Source: Flammeovirga agarivorans (GTDB lineage: Bacteria; Bacteroidota; Bacteroidia; Cytophagales; Flammeovirgaceae). Taken from it: 64,000 nucleotides of DNA. The stretch is from the NCBI RefSeq assembly GCF_012641475.1, contig NZ_JABAIL010000005.1, forward strand, positions 248,001 through 312,000. Direction: 5' to 3'. Position numbers and translations under genes: made by a program. The notes under the pieces were generated by a model, which was given only the letters and a program-made list of their open reading frames with translations, did no database searches and was not told where the DNA came from. Position 1 is the first letter of the stretch, and each line of letters opens with the position of its first letter. Of the stretch, positions 6,781-16,079 are shown in pieces.

Positions 6781-8979
6781 TTAAATTCTCACGATTAAGA
6801 GCCCATTTTCTCTTAATATTTGCCACAGTTCACTCTCAATTAATTCACTAAAGTCTAAACCTGTCTCATTTTCGAAATCGTCTTTAATCGTTTCGATTTT
6901 TAAATAAGGATCATCGCTATAGATACTGAAAGAATCCATCATACCGGCCACCCAGTCTGCAAGAACATCTGAAGTTTCAATTTCAAGGTCTTCTTTCTTA
7001 TTAATAAAGATAAGTTTTCCCCATTGATCCTCTTCGTCTATCTCTACCATAGGAGATTTTCCCAACCATAATACAGAGTGTTTTACTAATTGGTCGTCAC
7101 TTTTTGTATTTTCAGTAAGTGCTTCTTCAATTAGTGTTGGAGACAGAGTTGTTGACGAAGTAGAGAAATCGAACCATTGTTGAACAGGTAAGTCCAGTTC
7201 TAAACCATGCATATAATTGAAGATGGAAGTTCTTAGCCCTTCGCCAAAGCGTTCATGGTTGGCTCCTGTAGGATCTTTGTGAGGAATATCATTCCATGCG
7301 AATCCTTCAAATTTAAACTCTTCTTGTTCTACTTTATAGTCATTAGGATTTAAACCTACAGGTGCATGTGCCGTCATTGCAAAACGGTGCCAGAAACCTG
7401 ATTGTAAACAATGATTGGCGAATAATTGTCTTACAACTTCTAATGAGTCGATAGTTTCTTGTGTGTTTTGAGTAGGAAAGCCATACATCAAATAAGCATG
7501 AACCATAATACCTGCAGCACTAAAAGCTTTTGTTACTTGTGCTGCTTGTTTGATAGTTACACCTTTTTTCATCAATTCCAGAAGACGATCGGATGCCACT
7601 TCTATACCACCTGAAACTGCAACACATCCTGATGCCGCTAGCAATGCACATAGGTCGGGAGTAAATGTTTTTTCAAAACGTATATTACCCCACCATGTAA
7701 TCTTTGTTCCTCTCCGGATAATCTCAATAGCAATATCTCTTAGTGCTAATGGAGGAGCAGCTTCGTCTACAAAATGAAAACCAGTTTGTCCTGTTTCATT
7801 AACAATTTGTTCAATACGGTCAACAATCATTTTGGCTGGGGCAGGATCATATCTTCCGATATAGTCTAAAGAGATATCACAGAAAGTACATTTTTTCCAG
7901 TAACAGCCATGAGCAACGGTGAGCTTATTCCATCTTCCATCATTCCATAAACGATGCATAGGATTCGCGACATCAATTACCGATAGGTATTGGTCTAATA
8001 ATAAGTCGCTATAATCTGGTGTGCCAACTTCAGAGTGTGTAATTACATCCTGTACTTTTTGATCAATAAAATGAACTTCTCCTTCTTCATTAAGCATGTA
8101 GGTTCTTTGGAGCTGCTTGGAAGAGATGTTTCCTTCTAAATACTTAAGTAGATTTAGAAGTGGGCCTTCTCCATCATCTAATGTGATAAAGTCCAAATAT
8201 TGAAATACTCTTGGATCTTGTAATGAACGCAATTCAGTATTAGGATAACCACCACCCATTGCTATGTTTATTTCAGGATAATTTTCCTTTATATACTTAC
8301 CACATTTTAGTCCTCCATATAGGTTCCCTGGGAATGGTACTGTAAAAGCGACTAAATCTGGTTGAGAGTTTTGTAGTTTTTCATCCAGAATTTCTAATAG
8401 CCATTCATCAAGTAAATGCATTGGTTCATGTAATGCGTCATCGATCGGGGTAAAGCTTGTTGCTGACATAGCAATTCTTTCAGCATATCTACTAAAGCCA
8501 AAATCTTCCGTGATGGTTTCAATGATAAAGTCACCAAGATCTTCTAAATAAAGAGTTGCAAGGTATCTCGCTTTGTCATTGATCCCCATAGTACCAAAAG
8601 TCCAGTCAACATTCTGTACATGTTTGAACCTTGATGCTCTAGGCAAGAAGCTATCTTGACAAATACTATGTGCTAAGGTATTGTCTTTATTTTGTAAAAA
8701 TTGGATAACTGGATGTATGGTTTCCAAGTAATCATCCTGTAACATAAAAATACGCTGAGCATTATCGTTTGCTTCTTCGATTACTTCTTCAGCCTGATCA
8801 AAAATTGCTGTTAATCCATCAACACTGAAAATTTTTAATACTAGTTCTAAACCAAGGTCTACTTGATCTGCACTAATATTTTTTTCTCTTAAAAATCCCT
8901 TCAAATAAGCTGTTGCTGGATAAGGTGTATTCAGCTGTGTTAATGGAGGGGTAATTAATAATGTTTTGATGTTACTCAT
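6781..8979 (-). CDS. Cobalamin-binding-type radical SAM protein
   Basis: The 732-aa cytoplasmic protein has an extended N-terminal region (1-330) with a B12-binding-like Rossmann part. That part ends in the GGGYPNTEL loop typical of such domains, but lacks the DxHxxG cobalamin His ligand. A radical SAM domain (about 350-560) and an unassigned C-terminal part (about 560-732) follow. The cluster cysteines are C359, C364 and C367 (HGCYWKKCTFCD), a CX4CX2C spacing rather than the usual CX3CX2C. I recall similar CYWxxCxFC motifs in other B12-type radical SAM families, so the enzyme is probably active. The substrate is unknown and the gene stands alone. CAAAAATA at 9012-9019 (TATTTTTG on its strand) could be its -7 box. 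Confidence 0.85.
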   Translation of the reverse strand: MSNIKTLLITPPLTQLNTPYPATAYLKGFLREKNISADQVDLGLELVLKIFSVDGLTAIFDQAEEVIEEANDNAQRIFMLQDDYLETIHPVIQFLQNKDNTLAHSICQDSFLPRASRFKHVQNVDWTFGTMGINDKARYLATLYLEDLGDFIIETITEDFGFSRYAERIAMSATSFTPIDDALHEPMHLLDEWLLEILDEKLQNSQPDLVAFTVPFPGNLYGGLKCGKYIKENYPEINIAMGGGYPNTELRSLQDPRVFQYLDFITLDDGEGPLLNLLKYLEGNISSKQLQRTYMLNEEGEVHFIDQKVQDVITHSEVGTPDYSDLLLDQYLSVIDVANPMHRLWNDGRWNKLTVAHGCYWKKCTFCDISLDYIGRYDPAPAKMIVDRIEQIVNETGQTGFHFVDEAAPPLALRDIAIEIIRRGTKITWWGNIRFEKTFTPDLCALLAASGCVAVSGGIEVASDRLLELMKKGVTIKQAAQVTKAFSAAGIMVHAYLMYGFPTQNTQETIDSLEVVRQLFANHCLQSGFWHRFAMTAHAPVGLNPNDYKVEQEEFKFEGFAWNDIPHKDPTGANHERFGEGLRTSIFNYMHGLELDLPVQQWFDFSTSSTTLSPTLIEEALTENTKSDDQLVKHSVLWLGKSPMVEIDEEDQWGKLIFINKKEDLEIETSDVLADWVAGMMDSFSIYSDDPYLKIETIKDDFENETGLDFSELIESELWQILRENGLLIVRI

Positions 8980-9084
8980 GTATTTTGAAAACTTACGGAT
9001 GATTGTGACTGCAAAAATACAGTAATCAGTTAACTATCTCGTATTTTGTTAACCTTCGATAGAAAAGATTGTTATGAATAGGCA

Positions 9085-9114
9085 TAAAAAAAGCATCTCT
9101 GGGTAGAGATGCTT
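9085..9114 (-). terminator. Terminator of the DUF4296 lipoprotein gene
   Basis: A perfect 10-bp stem (AAGCATCTCT at 9091-9100 with AGAGATGCTT at 9105-9114) is followed on the minus strand by a run of T (complement of the A run at 9086-9090). Confidence 0.8.
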
Positions 9115-9137
9115 CAATATCTTAATAACAGGTACTT

Positions 9138-9512
9138 TTATTTTAGATCCTGTGATGCTTTTGCTGCTGATAAATCTTCTTTCTCAAACTTAAGTTTATC
9201 TACTACAGCTTTTTGGATTTCTGCAGCTTCATCAACTCTGCTTTTCAAATAGAAATCGTAACTTCTATTAAAGACTGTTGAATCTACATTGTTTTTGGTA
9301 TAAATACTACCTTCTAATTTAGCATAAGCGTTCATTGCTTCATCCTTTGGAAGGTGTTGCGTAGAAACTGTTGCCTCTGCTTTGTATAAATCGACCAAAA
9401 CATTGATCATCACATCTTTTGATAAAAGATCTGCAGGTGCTTCTGGACCTTTTTTAGGACCACAGCTTACAAGTAAAATTGCTAACGCAAGTACATTCAA
9501 TAATCTTTTCAT
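9138..9512 (-). CDS. DUF4296 lipoprotein
   Basis: Small lipoprotein of 124 aa when started at the ATG at 9512. The longer reading from 9536 adds eight residues (MSLGIFVT) that would spoil the signal peptide. The signal MKRLLNVLALAILLVSC ends in a lipobox Cys. The mature part fits the Bacteroidota-specific DUF4296 family, with PADLLSKDVMINVLVDLY after the lipid anchor, then helical segments with Tyr-rich spacing. The function of this family is unknown. The gene is divergent from the DUF58/BatA/PBP2 operon. Confidence 0.8.
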   Translation of the reverse strand: MKRLLNVLALAILLVSCGPKKGPEAPADLLSKDVMINVLVDLYKAEATVSTQHLPKDEAMNAYAKLEGSIYTKNNVDSTVFNRSYDFYLKSRVDEAAEIQKAVVDKLKFEKEDLSAAKASQDLK

Positions 9513-9607
9513 AGTGACAAAAATACCTAAAGACATTAAAACCTCGAATCTAATAACGTTACTAGTAGTAAAAAATGTGGTTAAATAGTGTTAAATGAGC
9601 TTTCAAG

Positions 9608-9639
9608 TTGTTCACAACGATAAGGTTGAAGTAAATTTG
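9608..9639 (+). promoter_or_regulatory. Promoter of the DUF58-BatA-PBP2 operon
   Basis: TAAATTTG at 9632-9639 is an exact match to the Bacteroidota -7 element, and TTG at 9608-9610 lies 21 bases upstream as the -33 element. The predicted transcript starts about 20 bases before the DUF58 start codon at 9668. Confidence 0.55.
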
Positions 9640-9667
9640 GTAACTAAGTAAGTCTAAAATTAAAGGA

Positions 9668-10540
9668 ATGAAAGAATTACTCAAGAAGTTAAGAAAATAT
9701 GAAATCCGTATTAGAAAAGCGATCAACTCGCATATGCAAGGGGATTTTCATTCTGTATTTAAAGGCTCAGGTTTAGAATTTGATGATGTCCGCCTGTATC
9801 AATACGGAGATGACATTAGACATATAGATTGGAATGTGACTGCAAAAGGGCATGGAACCTTTGTGAAAACATTCAAAGAAGAGAAAGAGCAAAACGTATT
9901 TTTTGTGGTGGATGTCAGTGCCTCTCAGGACATTGGTAAGCCTCAAAGAAAAAAAATAGATGTAACGAAAGAAATTGCAGGAGTGTTGGCGATGTCGGCA
10001 TTAAAAGAAGCAAGTTCTGTTGGTCTATTATGCTTCTCTGATGATAAGGAAAGATATGTGAAACCCAATAAAGGGAATAAGCATGCCTATCAATTGATTG
10101 GTGAATTATTTAGATTGAAACCGAAATCACCTAAAACCAATATCAATAAAGCCTTAGGTCAAACTTTATCAATGATCAAAAGAAAGAGTATCATTATTGT
10201 GATCTCCGATTTTGTAGATGAAAATTATGAGCGTCACTTAAAAGCTTTATGCCGAAAGCATGATCTTGTAGTGGTACATGTTGGGGATGATAGAGAAACT
10301 TCTTTTCCTCGTATTGGTATTGCTCCTTTGTATGATAAAGAAGCTGGAAAAACGATTTGGGTAAATACATCATCAAAACAGTTTAGAGACAAATTGGATA
10401 AGTTTTATGCACAAAACAGATTGGAACTTAGTGACCTTGTTCGAAGAAACGGAGGTAACTATGTTTTTGTCAATGCAGCAGAAGACTATGTCCCTAAATT
10501 GATCAAGTTGTTTAAAGTAAGAAACAGAGTAAAAAGATAA
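9668..10540 (+). CDS. DUF58 domain protein of a Bat-type (aerotolerance) locus
   Basis: Cytoplasmic protein of 290 aa. The DUF58 signature is visible as GLEFDDVRLYQYGDDIRHIDWN (first and second parts at about 35-46 and 47-56). It is followed by a von Willebrand A-like fold with a MIDAS motif D82-V-S84-A-S86. DUF58 proteins accompany MoxR AAA ATPases and VWA membrane proteins in Bat loci, which are linked to stress tolerance and protein or envelope maturation. Here it opens an operon with an unknown membrane protein, BatA and PBP2. No moxR gene lies upstream in the window, so the AAA partner must be elsewhere. Confidence 0.9.
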   Translation: MKELLKKLRKYEIRIRKAINSHMQGDFHSVFKGSGLEFDDVRLYQYGDDIRHIDWNVTAKGHGTFVKTFKEEKEQNVFFVVDVSASQDIGKPQRKKIDVTKEIAGVLAMSALKEASSVGLLCFSDDKERYVKPNKGNKHAYQLIGELFRLKPKSPKTNINKALGQTLSMIKRKSIIIVISDFVDENYERHLKALCRKHDLVVVHVGDDRETSFPRIGIAPLYDKEAGKTIWVNTSSKQFRDKLDKFYAQNRLELSDLVRRNGGNYVFVNAAEDYVPKLIKLFKVRNRVKR

Positions 10541-10561
10541 AGATTCTAGTATCTAGATACA

Positions 10562-12163
10562 ATGAAGAAGACATTCAATATATTTTTTACACTTTTATTT
10601 CTAATTACAAACTTCGTAGTTGCTCAAGATGAGCAGGAGTTACCTTATGGTAGGTTTAGTACTGACAGTATTATGCTTGGAGAAGAGATTAAATATACTC
10701 TTAGATATGAGCACAATGCTGATGATGAAGTACTATTTGTAGATTCTACTTATAACTTCACACCCTTCGAATTATTGAATAAGGAATTTTTTCCAACACG
10801 AAGTGTAAACAATGTTAGTATAGACTGTGTGATCTATACTTTGGCTACCTACGAAATTGATTCTGTTTATGAATTAGGCTTGCCAGTTTTAATTGCGGAA
10901 AATGGGACTACAGATTCTCTTTTTGCTCATTTAGATGGCGTCTTTTTTAAAGACTTAATTCAAGTGCTTCCTGATACTGCAAAAGTAATTGCAGATGTGA
11001 ATTATGTAGAAGTTCAACGCGAATTCAATTATCCTTACCTAATGATTTTCATTGGTATTATCTTCGCTATAGCTCTGATAGTAGTATTTGGATTTGGTGG
11101 AAAAATAAGAGAACACTGGAGAAAGAAAAAAGTACAGAAGGCTTACGATACATTTATCTCTTCTTATAAATCTTACTTAGGAAAAGAATTAAGTAGTAGT
11201 GAAACGGAAGATGCTGTAGCACTTTGGAAAGGATACTTAGCAGCAGCCACTAACTTAGAGATTCAGGCATTAACTTCTAAAGAGATAGGAAAAGTATTAG
11301 TTTCGAAAAAGTTAGAAGAGCAACTTAAACTTTTAGATAGAGTGATTTACTCGGGCAGTGGAGCAGAAGAAGCTAAACCTGTACTGAAGAAATTACAGAA
11401 TATTGCTAATAAGGGTTTTGCTTATGCTTTAGCTAATGAAAAAGATAAAGCTTTTATTCTTCTTGAAGATGATTTTGAAAAAGAAAGCCATCATGAAGAT
11501 GTAGTTTCTGCAGTGACTGAAGTATCACAAAATGGAACTACTGATAGTAGCCTTAGTGGAAATGTATCTCAAGAAATTAAGACACTACCGGCAGATATTA
11601 AACAAAAAGTAGAGAATACGAAATCATCAAAAGAAATATACCCATTATTAAAGACTAGTGATTGGGTAGGAAAAGATTTCAGTATTTTCAAGAACTTTCC
11701 AATATCTTCAAAAGCTCCATTACCATTAATTGCTTTTGGTTATGATTTAGGAGAACAATTTATGTTCTACACTAAAGATGACCTTAAAAAAGAAAAGGTA
11801 TCTGAAGATGCTATTTACAAACAAGCGATGGCAAATTTAAAGGAGATTAAAGTGCCTTTCGAGTCAGGTCCTGGATTTTATACTGCTTCAGGTAATGACT
11901 TCTCTGCTGAAAAGATTCTGGATACAGATTTTCTTTTAGAAGCCCAGAAAAAAATGGGAGCATATAAGATCATTGTTGCTATTCCGAGACGAACAGTGAT
12001 GTATCTAACAGATGCCAACTCTACAGAAGAACAATTGAAGTTATTCCAAAAACTCGTTCATACAACGTATCTAGATGACAGTTATGGGAACGCTCCAATC
12101 ACGAATCTTCTATTTACTTTTGAAGGAGCCGAATGTAAAGAAGTAAATGTAGTTGCTCCTTAA
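10562..12163 (+). CDS. Bat-operon membrane protein of unknown function, possible C-terminal YtpQ-like (DUF1444) domain
   Basis: The 533-aa protein has a signal peptide (1-21, cut after VVAQ), a periplasmic beta-rich part (about 22-155) like those in BatD-type proteins, and one membrane helix (157-179). A cytoplasmic helical region of about 200 residues is followed by a C-terminal domain (about 385-533). The last domain, with FYTKDDLKKEKVSEDAIYK followed by an A-x-x-NL segment and VAIPRRTVMYL, resembles the YtpQ/DUF1444 family by eye. That link is uncertain. It lies between DUF58 and BatA, where Bacteroidota often encode similar anchored proteins. A partner-binding or scaffold role is a guess. 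Confidence 0.7.
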   Translation: MKKTFNIFFTLLFLITNFVVAQDEQELPYGRFSTDSIMLGEEIKYTLRYEHNADDEVLFVDSTYNFTPFELLNKEFFPTRSVNNVSIDCVIYTLATYEIDSVYELGLPVLIAENGTTDSLFAHLDGVFFKDLIQVLPDTAKVIADVNYVEVQREFNYPYLMIFIGIIFAIALIVVFGFGGKIREHWRKKKVQKAYDTFISSYKSYLGKELSSSETEDAVALWKGYLAAATNLEIQALTSKEIGKVLVSKKLEEQLKLLDRVIYSGSGAEEAKPVLKKLQNIANKGFAYALANEKDKAFILLEDDFEKESHHEDVVSAVTEVSQNGTTDSSLSGNVSQEIKTLPADIKQKVENTKSSKEIYPLLKTSDWVGKDFSIFKNFPISSKAPLPLIAFGYDLGEQFMFYTKDDLKKEKVSEDAIYKQAMANLKEIKVPFESGPGFYTASGNDFSAEKILDTDFLLEAQKKMGAYKIIVAIPRRTVMYLTDANSTEEQLKLFQKLVHTTYLDDSYGNAPITNLLFTFEGAECKEVNVVAP

Positions 12164-12206
12164 TAAAATGATTATAAAAGAAACGATTTAGCTAGTACAG
12201 TAAATT

Positions 12207-13241
12207 ATGTACGAAAATATATTATCATTAGATTGGTTTTTACCTTCCACACTAAAGGGTTTTGATTGGGAAAATCCGTTCTACCTCTATCTAATTGCAG
12301 GTGTTCCATTTCTATTCTTATTGAGATGGTTGCTTCGATATAGAGTACGCCAAAAACTCGATGTAGCTTTACCAGAAGGTAGGCTAAAGGCAGATTGGAG
12401 TACACTTTTACGATTTATTCCTCCATTTATTTTATCATTAGCGATAGCTTTAATGTTGATAGCATTGGCTAGACCACAAAAGACAAATGAGCAAGTAGAA
12501 CAATGGACTGAAGGTATCGATATCATGTTGATATTGGATATTTCCCATTCCATGAAAATCGAAGACTTTGTCCCTAATAGATTAGAAGCAGCAAAAAAAG
12601 TTGCAGCAAAATTTATTGATGGCAGGGTACAAGACAGAATAGGTTTAGTTATTTTCTCTGGAGAAGCGATTTCTTATGCGCCTTTAACTACCGATTATAC
12701 CTTACTGAAAAACTTAGTAAAGGACATCGATTTTAATATGATCGATAAAAATGGTACTGCTATTGGTCTTGCACTAGGTGTAGCCATTAATAGAATGTCA
12801 GAGTCTGATGCTAAATCAAAAGTAGCTATTTTATTATCAGATGGTGAGAATACTGCAGGAAGTATTGACCCGAAGACGGCTGCAGAATTAGCATATGGCT
12901 ATGGAGTAAAAGTATATACAATTGGTGTAGGTAAAGAAGGTAGAGTACCATATGGTACTGATATGTTCGGTAGACCAAAATATATTGAGCAACATCTTGA
13001 TGAAACAGCACTGAGAGAAATTGCGAAAATTGGTAAAGGAAAGTATTTTAGAGCTACAAATAATAAAGCCTTAGCAAAAATCTTTGATAGAATTGATAAT
13101 TACGAAAAGGCTGAAATCAAAGAAACAAGATACAAGGACACAAAAGATTTCTACCAATATTATTTGATTTGGGGACTGATATTCTTCTTAATGTGGATGG
13201 CACTGAAAAGTACATTTATGACAAACGCATTGGAAGACTAA
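12207..13241 (+). CDS. batA: BatA-type von Willebrand factor A membrane protein
   Basis: A 344-aa inner-membrane protein with two N-terminal helices (about 24-44 and 68-88), a VWA domain (about 105-290) and a C-terminal helix (about 315-335). The MIDAS is complete: D111-I-S113-H-S115 in LDISHSMK, plus TAIGLALG and LLSDGENTAG further on. BatA proteins bind a metal ion and partners through this site and belong to the Bacteroides aerotolerance locus. The gene follows the DUF58 and signal-anchored genes closely and precedes PBP2. BatB, BatC, BatD and BatE are absent here, so the locus is reduced or split. Confidence 0.92.
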   Translation: MYENILSLDWFLPSTLKGFDWENPFYLYLIAGVPFLFLLRWLLRYRVRQKLDVALPEGRLKADWSTLLRFIPPFILSLAIALMLIALARPQKTNEQVEQWTEGIDIMLILDISHSMKIEDFVPNRLEAAKKVAAKFIDGRVQDRIGLVIFSGEAISYAPLTTDYTLLKNLVKDIDFNMIDKNGTAIGLALGVAINRMSESDAKSKVAILLSDGENTAGSIDPKTAAELAYGYGVKVYTIGVGKEGRVPYGTDMFGRPKYIEQHLDETALREIAKIGKGKYFRATNNKALAKIFDRIDNYEKAEIKETRYKDTKDFYQYYLIWGLIFFLMWMALKSTFMTNALED

Positions 13242-13263
13242 GAAAAGAAGGGACTAGGAAAAC

Positions 13264-15222
13264 ATGGAATCAAGACGTTGGCATATCATTGCAGGCTTTT
13301 CAATCTTATTCATTACTTATGCGGTTGTTTTATTAAACATTCAGGTATTTAGTACGAATTATAAGACAAGAGCTGAAGCAAACATAGTAGAACGAGTGGT
13401 AGAATATCCTTTAAGAGGTATGATCTACGACCGTAATGGAAAACTATTGGCTTCAAATGCTGCCGTTTTCGATGTGATGATTGTACCCAAATACTTTAAG
13501 ATAGAAGAAGAGGATTCAGTAGTATTAGCAGGAATGCTAGACTACACTATGGAGGAGTTAAGGTATAATATCAAAAAATCGAAATATTATTCTTGGTATA
13601 AACCTTCAGTACTAAAAAAGCAGCTGACGGAAACAGAATACGCCAAGATACAAGATAAAATTATTCGCTTTAAAGGTTTAAGTATTCAAGCGAGAACCAT
13701 TCGATCATATCCACATCAGAGTTTAGCAAATGCATTAGGATATGTGAAAGAGGTATCAAAAGCATTTTTAGATCGTGATACTGCAGGGTATTACCAGAGT
13801 GGTGACCTTATCGGTAAAAGTGGTGTAGAAAAATTTTATGAAGAAGAACTTAGAGGACAGCGTGGTGTAAGTTACATCATGAAAAACGTTAAAGGGGTGA
13901 CCAAAGGATCTTTTGAAGATGGTAAATTTGATACTATCCCAAGAGTAGGAGCTACTTTAACTTCATCCATCGATCTTGACTTACAAAAATATGGGGAAGA
14001 CTTGATGGTGAATAAAAAAGGTGCTGTTGTAGCACTAGATCCTAATACAGGTGAAATCTTAGCCATGATTTCTGCTCCATCATACGATCCAAACCAGTTA
14101 ACGGGTGAAGGAAAAAGAGTTTCTAAGAATTATGGTGGTCTCTCAAGAGATAAAAATAAACCACTTTTTAACCGTGCTATGCAATCTAGGTATCCTCCGG
14201 GATCTACTTTCAAAACTGTGATGGCGTTAATCGGTCTACAAAAAGGAGCAATTGATACGCTTACCACTTACTTCAGTTGTAATAAACGATTGGTAGGTTG
14301 CCATGATCACAAAACACCTTTGAATGTGGCAGGGTCCATTATCAATTCATGTAACCCTTGGTATTATCAAGAAATTCGTCGTTTGTTAGATGATGAAGGT
14401 AAGCGGTATGAGACTTCAGATGTATTAAGACAAACTCTAGATACATGGAGGGAAGAGGTAAAAGGATATGGTCTTGGTGTGAAGCTTGGTGTAGATATGC
14501 CTTATGAAAAAGGTGGTTTAGTACCTAGTTCAAACCTTTATGATAGAATTTATAAAGGTGGAGGATGGAAAATCAGTACTATTCACTCTATTAGTATTGG
14601 TCAAGGAGAGGTATTGGCTATGCCTATCCAATTAGCTAACTTAGGAGCAATTATCGCTAATAGAGGACATTATTATACGCCTCATATCATTAAAGATATT
14701 GGTGGTGAAGGACCACTACAACAATATAAAGTAAAGCATCAAGTAGATGTAAAACCTGAATATGTGGATCATATTGCAAGGGCTATGTCTGAAGTTCCAA
14801 GAATAGGTACAGCCCGAAGAGCATTCAGTAATGATCTTGTCATTTGTGGTAAAACAGGTACTGCTCAAAACCCTCATGGAGAAGACCATTCTATTTTTAT
14901 GGGTTTTGCTCCACTTGATAAACCTCAAATTGCCATTGCTGTATATGTAGAGAATGCAGGTTTTGGTGGTACATGGGCTGCACCTATTGCAAGTTTAATG
15001 ATGGAGAAGTACGTAAACGGTGAAGTAAAACGTCCTTATCTTGAAAAATATGTTTACAACGGAGACCTAATTGCTAAAGAAGAAGCAAGAAAGGAGAAAG
15101 AAAGGTTGTTGAAAGAACGTAGAGAAAAGCAAAAAGCCAGAATGAAAGAACTTCAAGCGAAGAGAGCTCAGCAGGCAGCCCAACAAGATTCCATTCGAGT
15201 AACAACATCGACAGATGAATAA
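13264..15222 (+). CDS. mrdA: Penicillin-binding protein 2, peptidoglycan transpeptidase
   Basis: A class B PBP of 652 aa that crosslinks peptidoglycan during cell elongation, working with RodA, MreB and MreC. It has one N-terminal membrane anchor (about 8-28), a PBP dimerisation domain, and a transpeptidase domain. All catalytic motifs are present: S314-T-F-K317, S362-C-N364 and K530-T-G532. The C-terminus carries a highly charged Lys/Arg/Glu helix of about 45 residues, probably a coiled coil, beyond the enzyme core. It starts 22 bases after batA and ends the operon before a strong terminator. rodA and mreBCD are not nearby, so linkage to the Bat-type genes is notable. Confidence 0.94.
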   Translation: MESRRWHIIAGFSILFITYAVVLLNIQVFSTNYKTRAEANIVERVVEYPLRGMIYDRNGKLLASNAAVFDVMIVPKYFKIEEEDSVVLAGMLDYTMEELRYNIKKSKYYSWYKPSVLKKQLTETEYAKIQDKIIRFKGLSIQARTIRSYPHQSLANALGYVKEVSKAFLDRDTAGYYQSGDLIGKSGVEKFYEEELRGQRGVSYIMKNVKGVTKGSFEDGKFDTIPRVGATLTSSIDLDLQKYGEDLMVNKKGAVVALDPNTGEILAMISAPSYDPNQLTGEGKRVSKNYGGLSRDKNKPLFNRAMQSRYPPGSTFKTVMALIGLQKGAIDTLTTYFSCNKRLVGCHDHKTPLNVAGSIINSCNPWYYQEIRRLLDDEGKRYETSDVLRQTLDTWREEVKGYGLGVKLGVDMPYEKGGLVPSSNLYDRIYKGGGWKISTIHSISIGQGEVLAMPIQLANLGAIIANRGHYYTPHIIKDIGGEGPLQQYKVKHQVDVKPEYVDHIARAMSEVPRIGTARRAFSNDLVICGKTGTAQNPHGEDHSIFMGFAPLDKPQIAIAVYVENAGFGGTWAAPIASLMMEKYVNGEVKRPYLEKYVYNGDLIAKEEARKEKERLLKERREKQKARMKELQAKRAQQAAQQDSIRVTTSTDE

Positions 15223-15224
15223 AT

Positions 15225-15269
15225 AAAAAAAGGATAATTAAGAGTGCTTTACTCTAATTATCCTTTTTT
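15225..15269. terminator. Bidirectional terminator after mrdA
   Basis: A 14-bp stem with one bulged A (15231-15245 with 15251-15264) has seven A to the left and six or seven T to the right. It separates mrdA from the converging LytTR regulator gene. Confidence 0.88.
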
Positions 15270-15287
15270 ATTCACTTATAAAATCTA

Positions 15288-16079
15288 TTAATTGGTCGGC
15301 ATAATACCTTTACTATAGATAGTATCTTTAACGACTTGTTGATAAAGTCTTCCTATTGGGAGCATTTTACCATTTTTAAGTTCTACCTGATTACCTTCAA
15401 TGGCATTTACCTTATTGAGGGAAATTGCAAATGAACGATGAACTCTGATGAATTCATCTTCTGGTAGGTTTTCAAGAATTTTTGTGAGGGTATAATGAAC
15501 AACCATTTCTTGGTCTTTCGTGTAGACTCTTAGGTAGTCCTTTAGACTCTCCATATAGATAATATCATCCAACTTTACTTTTACCATCTTCTTTTCCACC
15601 TTGAGGAAGATAAAAGCATCTTCATCAGATGATGATTTCGCTGTAGTTGTTGAAGTCACTTTTGGACTACTACTAGAAGTAGTTGCCGTTGATATATTAC
15701 CTTTTGCGGCTTCTTTGGTCTGAATTAATTTTGATGCTTTATTAGCTGCTTTTAAAAATCTCTGGAATGAAATAGGCTTTAGAAGGTAATCTAATGCAGA
15801 AATTTCAAAGCCTTCTAATGCATATTCTCTGTAAGCAGTAGTTAAAATTACTTCAGGTTTTTGTTCTAAAGATTTTACAAAGTCAATACCTGTTAGCATT
15901 GGCATATTGATATCTAAGAACATTAAATCTATTTTCTGATTCTGTAGTACGTTGAATGCTTCTATAGCACTTTCACATTTTGCCACGATCTCAAACTCGT
16001 TCAACCTCATTAAGTAATTTTCAATCACTTTTATTGCTAGAGGCTCATCATCAACAATCAGACATTTAATTTTACTCAT
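15288..16079 (-). CDS. LytTR-family response regulator paired with the adjacent LytS-like kinase
   Basis: A 263-aa regulator. The receiver domain (1-120) has D10/D11, phosphoacceptor D56 in LDINMP and the Lys of LLKPI. A Ser/Thr-rich linker (about 132-152) is followed by a LytTR DNA-binding domain (about 160-263) with HRSFAISLNKV. Its start overlaps the kinase gene by 8 bases, so the two are translationally coupled and form one system. The pair is divergent from susC, which makes susCD a candidate target. No direct evidence of binding sites was found. Confidence 0.93.
   Translation of the reverse strand: MSKIKCLIVDDEPLAIKVIENYLMRLNEFEIVAKCESAIEAFNVLQNQKIDLMFLDINMPMLTGIDFVKSLEQKPEVILTTAYREYALEGFEISALDYLLKPISFQRFLKAANKASKLIQTKEAAKGNISTATTSSSSPKVTSTTTAKSSSDEDAFIFLKVEKKMVKVKLDDIIYMESLKDYLRVYTKDQEMVVHYTLTKILENLPEDEFIRVHRSFAISLNKVNAIEGNQVELKNGKMLPIGRLYQQVVKDTIYSKGIMPTN

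Noticed and set aside
9513-9536. Upstream start of the DUF4296 lipoprotein
   Set aside because: The eight added residues place uncharged sequence before the Lys-Arg of the lipoprotein signal. The ATG at 9512 gives a standard signal peptide.
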